Source: an uncultured Pelagibacteraceae bacterium (lineage in GTDB: Bacteria > Pseudomonadota > Alphaproteobacteria > Pelagibacterales > Pelagibacteraceae). Taken from it: a stretch of 64,000 nt of DNA. Made by a program: the position numbers and the translations under genes. Positions 60,652 to 64,000 of this stretch are shown one piece after another. Location of the stretch: NCBI GenBank assembly GCA_902534735.1, contig CACARD010000002.1, positions 62,001 through 126,000 of the forward strand, given 5' to 3'. Every line of letters begins with the position of its first letter. The first letter of the stretch is position 1. Under the pieces are notes generated by a model that worked only from the letters and a program-made list of their open reading frames with translations, was not told the DNA's origin and did not search any database.

Positions 60652-61614
60652 ATGAAGCAGCTACCAAGCGTAAATTCCGAACTAGATGATGAGCTTATCG
60701 ATAAAATTTTCAAAAATCATTTTGATATTTTAAGTCCTTTTTTTTTAAAACTTATGTCTGAATGGACAATCGGTGCTTATAAAGTGTTCAAAGATATAGA
60801 TACTTACACAATTTTAATTTATTTGATTAGTAAGCAGTTTGATTTTTACAGACGAAATAATTTAAATATTACTTTTAATAATTTTTATAAGGATAAATCA
60901 TTAGAAATTGAGAAAATTAACCTTATAAGAATATCAAAGGATCTTCAAATACCAAAAGAAAGTGTCAGAAGAAAAATTATATCCCTAGAAAAAAAAGGAA
61001 TAATTAAAAAAAAAGGCAAGAAGATTACAATAGATAGAAGTGCTTACAATTCAACACAGCCAAATGATACATTAAAAAATATATGCGCACTTTTATCTGT
61101 TTTTAGTCAAATTTTAAAAGAAGAAAAAGTTATAAAAAATGAAATGTCCAGTAATGAAATTAATAACTTAATAAAACATAATTTCTCATTTTGCTGGTAT
61201 CAATTTTATAAATTTTTATTCCCTTACTGCTTAAGGTGGAAAAATTATTTTGGTGATATGGAAATATTTACTATTTTAGCAACTATAATTCTGAATAATA
61301 ATTCAAAAATTGGAAGGCAGCTTAAAGGAATAGATAGTTATTTAGATAAATGGAGAGATAAAATTATTAATAAAAAAATAAAAGGAATTAATGCAATGTC
61401 TATTTCTGAAATAACAGGAATACCAAGACCAACAGTAGTAAGAAAAATCAAGAAATTAACTAAAAATAAATTTATTTCTATAGACAAAAATAAATTGATA
61501 AATTTTGATGTCAGCAAACAAAATTTTAAAGATATGTCAATAATCCAGGATGAAAATTTAAAATCAATAAATGTTTTTATAAAAAGAACCTATAATCAAA
61601 TAAATCTTAATTAG
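60652..61614 (+). CDS. Regulator with two winged-helix domains formed by internal duplication
   Basis: This 320-aa protein has two related halves of about 150 residues. Each has a helical segment (DIDTYTILIYLISKQ near 48-62; DMEIFTILATIILNN near 202-216) and a winged HTH (RISKDLQIPKESVRRKIISLEKKG, 93-116; SISEITGIPRPTVVRKIKKLTKN, 250-272). The HTHs match each other and the MarR/DUF-like class with V-R-K-I contacts. I know no named family. Direct repeats lie just upstream, and the gene sits in the sulfonate-rich end of the window. Confidence 0.75.
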   Translation: MKQLPSVNSELDDELIDKIFKNHFDILSPFFLKLMSEWTIGAYKVFKDIDTYTILIYLISKQFDFYRRNNLNITFNNFYKDKSLEIEKINLIRISKDLQIPKESVRRKIISLEKKGIIKKKGKKITIDRSAYNSTQPNDTLKNICALLSVFSQILKEEKVIKNEMSSNEINNLIKHNFSFCWYQFYKFLFPYCLRWKNYFGDMEIFTILATIILNNNSKIGRQLKGIDSYLDKWRDKIINKKIKGINAMSISEITGIPRPTVVRKIKKLTKNKFISIDKNKLINFDVSKQNFKDMSIIQDENLKSINVFIKRTYNQINLN

Positions 61615-62455
61615 AATTTTTAAGAATATATATAAATATAAATCCAGTTATATACATTATTAATGCGTAAGCAGCTGTGGGAACCATGTAAGAGACATCA
61701 TTGAAAATTTGTGTTGCTACAAATACAGCTAAAGTTCCATTTTGTAATCCACATTCTAAAGAAATACATTTTCTCTGTGGTATTCCAGTTGCAAAACCTT
61801 TTGCAATGTAAAATGCCAAAGTCATCATGACTACGTTTAATATTAAAACAGCTAAACCCGCTTGACCTAAGTATGATATTATATTTTCTCTTTCCTCAAT
61901 CCATATTGCTGCAAATACAACAATAAATAAAATACCTGTAATTCTATTTACAATATTAATGTTAGATGAAATAAAGTTTTCAGCGAATCTTCTAATTATC
62001 ATTCCAAGAATTACTGGCACAGTTACAACTAGTGCCATTTTAAGAGCAATACCAGTCATCGTAATATCTGAGGATAAATCAGTTACACCTAATAATTTGG
62101 CTGAAGAAAAAACAATAAATGGAACAGAAAAAATACTAATTAAACTACCTATTGCTGTTAACGAAATAGATAATGCAACATCTCCATTTGCAAATTTTGT
62201 TAAGACATTTGATGTTACTCCTCCAGGAGCAGCAGCAATAATCATTAATCCTAAAGCTAATTCAACTGGTAATCTTAATATTAAAAGTAAAATATAAGCG
62301 ACGATTGGGAGAAGGATTAATTGACAAATTATTCCGACTGTAAAATCTTTTGGATTATTTATAACTCTTAAAAAATCTCTGGTTGATAAGCCCAATCCCA
62401 GACCTAACATTATAAGTGCTAACGCTATAGGTGCAATTTTTGTAACTATCTCCAT
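61607..62455 (-). CDS. Bile acid:sodium symporter (BASS) family protein
   Basis: This 282-aa protein has nine to ten helices. BASS features are ALIMLGLGLGLSTRDFLRVINNPKDF near the N-terminus, LMIIAAAPGGVTSNVLTKFANGDVALS (crossing helix region) and the C-terminal CISLECGLQNGTLAVFVA, with the ECG-QN motif that binds sodium in the family. It would import an organic anion with sodium. The nearby pta and hpsN genes make a sulfonate or carboxylate plausible, but this is not shown. Confidence 0.9.
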   Translation of the reverse strand: MEIVTKIAPIALALIMLGLGLGLSTRDFLRVINNPKDFTVGIICQLILLPIVAYILLLILRLPVELALGLMIIAAAPGGVTSNVLTKFANGDVALSISLTAIGSLISIFSVPFIVFSSAKLLGVTDLSSDITMTGIALKMALVVTVPVILGMIIRRFAENFISSNINIVNRITGILFIVVFAAIWIEERENIISYLGQAGLAVLILNVVMMTLAFYIAKGFATGIPQRKCISLECGLQNGTLAVFVATQIFNDVSYMVPTAAYALIMYITGFIFIYILKNSN

Positions 62456-62539
62456 CGTTTATTCAATTTTAAACTATTTTTATATCGAACGTAATAAAAA
62501 ATATTGATATTTAGAACCATAACAAATATTTAAACTCAT

Positions 62540-63451
62540 ATGTTATCTGATAAATCTACAGTTTGCCCTGTTAATCTACTTAATATAGCCCATCAAAAAA
62601 GAGGTGTAAAAGCAGCCATTGTAAATGCAGGCAAAAAATTACCAATGATGTCGGTAATGGATGCTGTCTCTGAAAAATTGATCACCCCAATATTAATAGG
62701 TGATAAACAAAAAATACAAGAATGCGCAGATGAGCTTAAATTTGATATATCAAATTTTGAAATAATTAATGAGCCAGTTGAAAATAATACAGCAGGTATT
62801 GCAACAAAACTTGCATCGGAAGATAAAGTAAAAATTATTGTAAAAGGACACATTCATACTGATATATTGATGAAAGAAGTTCTTAAAAGAGAATATAAAT
62901 TAATTGGAAAAACAAGACTAAGTCATATTTGGCATATGACATTACAAAAAGATGATAAGCCATTAATCATAACCGATGGAGCGTTGAATGTCTCTCCTAA
63001 CCTAAAAACTAAAATGCATATTTTAAGAAATGTTATAGATTTTAGTCATAGAATTAATATTCCAAGACCAAAGATTTCTATCCTTTCAGCAACAGAAGAA
63101 GTTATTGATAGTGTACAGAGTTCGGTTGAAGCAAAAGAATTAACTGAATTAGCAAGTAAAGAAAATTTTAATGCTGATATTTTTGGACCTTTGGCATTTG
63201 ATAATAGTATTTCAAAAAAATCTGCTTCAATTAAGGGAATTGAGAATATAGTTGCTGGAGAAGCCGATGTATTATTAGTTCCAAATGTCGAAACGGGGAA
63301 TGCACTTGTAAAAATGATGATTTATTTTATGGGAGCATGTGCAGCAGGTGTAGTTGTTGGAGGTAAAGTGCCTGTTGTTATAACAAGTAGATCAGATGAT
63401 GCGACAGCAAGACTTGCTTCTATAGCTGCAGCTGTTGTTGCTTTAGATTAA
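62540..63451 (+). CDS. pta: Phosphate acetyltransferase (PTA/PTB family)
   Basis: This 303-aa enzyme belongs to the phosphotransacetylase/phosphotransbutyrylase family: AAIVNAGKKLPMMSVMDAVSE, VKIIVKGHIHTDILMKEVL, IWHMTLQKDDKPLIITDGALN, ADIFGPLAFDNSISK and GNALVKMMIYFMGACAAGVVVGGKVPVV. It converts acetyl phosphate to acetyl-CoA. Xsc makes acetyl phosphate, so Pta completes the taurine route, and Pta genes of this short type often travel with xsc. Butyryl phosphate cannot be excluded from sequence. Confidence 0.88.
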   Translation: MLSDKSTVCPVNLLNIAHQKRGVKAAIVNAGKKLPMMSVMDAVSEKLITPILIGDKQKIQECADELKFDISNFEIINEPVENNTAGIATKLASEDKVKIIVKGHIHTDILMKEVLKREYKLIGKTRLSHIWHMTLQKDDKPLIITDGALNVSPNLKTKMHILRNVIDFSHRINIPRPKISILSATEEVIDSVQSSVEAKELTELASKENFNADIFGPLAFDNSISKKSASIKGIENIVAGEADVLLVPNVETGNALVKMMIYFMGACAAGVVVGGKVPVVITSRSDDATARLASIAAAVVALD

Positions 63452-63507
63452 ACTTCTGTTGAATAAACATCTTTTATAATTTAAACATTTATAAAATAGG
63501 AAAGATA

Positions 63508-64000
63508 ATGGCAATTACTTATATAAAAAAAGCTGAAAAAACTGCATTTACAGGTGAAGATGAAACAAGAACTAAAGTAAGTTCAATTTTAAAAGATTTA
63601 GAAAAAACAAAGGACCAAGGGGTTAAAGATATTTTAAAAAAATTTGATGATTATGAAGGTGATATAATTGTTAGCAAAGAAAAAATTGAAGAAATAAATA
63701 AAACTTTAGATCAAAAGATTAAAGACGATATTCAGTTTTCTCATGAAAGAGTTAGGAAGTTTGCAGAACACCAGCTTGAAAATCTTGGAAAAGACTCAGA
63801 AGTTGAATTATCACCTGGTTTAATAGCGGGACAAAAATTAATACCTGTAAATACTGTTGGGTGTTACGTTCCTGGTGGAAGATACAATAATATCGCCTCT
63901 GCTATAATGAGTGTGACAACTGCAAAAGTTGCAGGAGTAAAGAATGTAATTGCAACAAGTCCACCAAAAGATTCAAATGGTGCAAACCCAATTATAATTT
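63508..64000 (+). CDS. hpsN: HisD-family dehydrogenase, probable sulfopropanediol 3-dehydrogenase HpsN (N-terminal part, cut by window edge)
   Basis: The ATG at 63508 follows AGGAAAG. The 164 residues seen match histidinol dehydrogenase-like proteins, with the NAD-loop read as VNTVGCYVPGGRYNNIASA followed by TTAKVAGVKNVIATSPPK. Canonical HisD has VYVPGGTA...PSS at that site; the GRY...IASA form is the HpsN subgroup, which oxidises 2,3-dihydroxypropane-1-sulfonate to sulfolactate. It follows pta by 56 bp, and SuyAB in the same window would use its product. The remaining roughly 260 residues lie beyond the edge. Confidence 0.75.
   Translation, partial: MAITYIKKAEKTAFTGEDETRTKVSSILKDLEKTKDQGVKDILKKFDDYEGDIIVSKEKIEEINKTLDQKIKDDIQFSHERVRKFAEHQLENLGKDSEVELSPGLIAGQKLIPVNTVGCYVPGGRYNNIASAIMSVTTAKVAGVKNVIATSPPKDSNGANPIII

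Noticed and set aside
1-64000. CRISPR arrays, insertion sequences, prophage genes, integrase/attachment sites, replication origin.
   Set aside because: No spaced direct-repeat arrays, transposase, recombinase or phage structural genes, nor DnaA-box clusters were seen when reading both strands.

Overview
The window looks like a chromosome segment of a SAR11 (Pelagibacterales) marine alphaproteobacterium. The base composition is very AT-rich. Genes are tightly packed, with many 1-4 nt overlaps of the TAATG and ATGA type. There are no mobile elements, rRNAs or recognisable tRNAs. The gene content is typical of the group: TRAP and TTT transporters with solute-binding proteins, taurine ABC transport, Xsc, dissimilatory AprBA with a membrane anchor, and a TPP-riboswitch-controlled sodium symporter resembling ThiV. 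The taxon is inferred from gene content and composition, not from a marker gene.

Layout. 0-5 kb: the end of a TRAP operon (dctPQM), a divergent CaiB-type CoA-transferase, rpoZ and an MFS carrier. 5-19 kb: small housekeeping and oxidoreductase genes, two carbonic-anhydrase-like genes, a tctCBA operon, an AbrB-family protein, glycosyltransferases, a reduced Anbu (HslV-like) locus and a photolyase. 19.0-19.36 kb: the only gene-free stretch above 300 bp, rich in inverted repeats. 20.7-29 kb: sulfonate and sulfite genes (xsc, suyAB, a TauE-type exporter, an unknown 116-aa gene, aprA, aprB, aprM). 29-34.3 kb: a six-gene run metC-MFS-pabB-pabA-pabC-HIT. 34.4-41.7 kb: a 27-aa basic peptide gene, mnmA, a DUF3553 gene, cysQ, recX, bcp, amt, HU and rseP. 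41.7-46 kb: a thiV-like symporter with its riboswitch, a second TSUP exporter, two tiny membrane proteins and an ABC-2 exporter. 46-48.3 kb: a c-type/b-type cytochrome and thioredoxin cluster. 48.5-55 kb: ald, an omega-aminotransferase (probable taurine:pyruvate aminotransferase) and tauABC. 55-59 kb: an AfuABC/Fbp-like uptake system. 59-64 kb: an Ldh2-family dehydrogenase, a regulator with two winged helices, a BASS symporter, pta and the start of an hpsN-type HisD homologue.

How the genes work together. Taurine enters by TauABC. It is transaminated by the omega-aminotransferase, with Ald recycling alanine to pyruvate plus ammonium. Xsc cleaves sulfoacetaldehyde to acetyl phosphate and sulfite, and Pta converts acetyl phosphate to acetyl-CoA. 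HpsN (from dihydroxypropanesulfonate) and possibly the Ldh2-family enzyme (from sulfopyruvate) would feed sulfolactate to SuyAB, giving pyruvate and sulfite. Sulfite is either exported by TSUP proteins or oxidised to APS by AprBA-AprM. Most of these genes lie within about 43 kb, interspersed with unrelated genes.

The most notable non-coding pattern is a hairpin at the junction between the binding-protein gene and the next gene in all four binding-protein-first transport operons (dctP/dctQ, tctC/tctB, tauA/tauB, afuA-like/afuB-like). Two of these hairpins hold the downstream ribosome-binding site, one contains the downstream start codon, and one is a plain intrinsic terminator. Other points worth a second look are a TauC with about 440 extra N-terminal residues, an ultra-compact TPP riboswitch whose Shine-Dalgarno lies inside the aptamer, a repeat-flanked regulator with an internal duplication, and several small genes missed by the ORF track.
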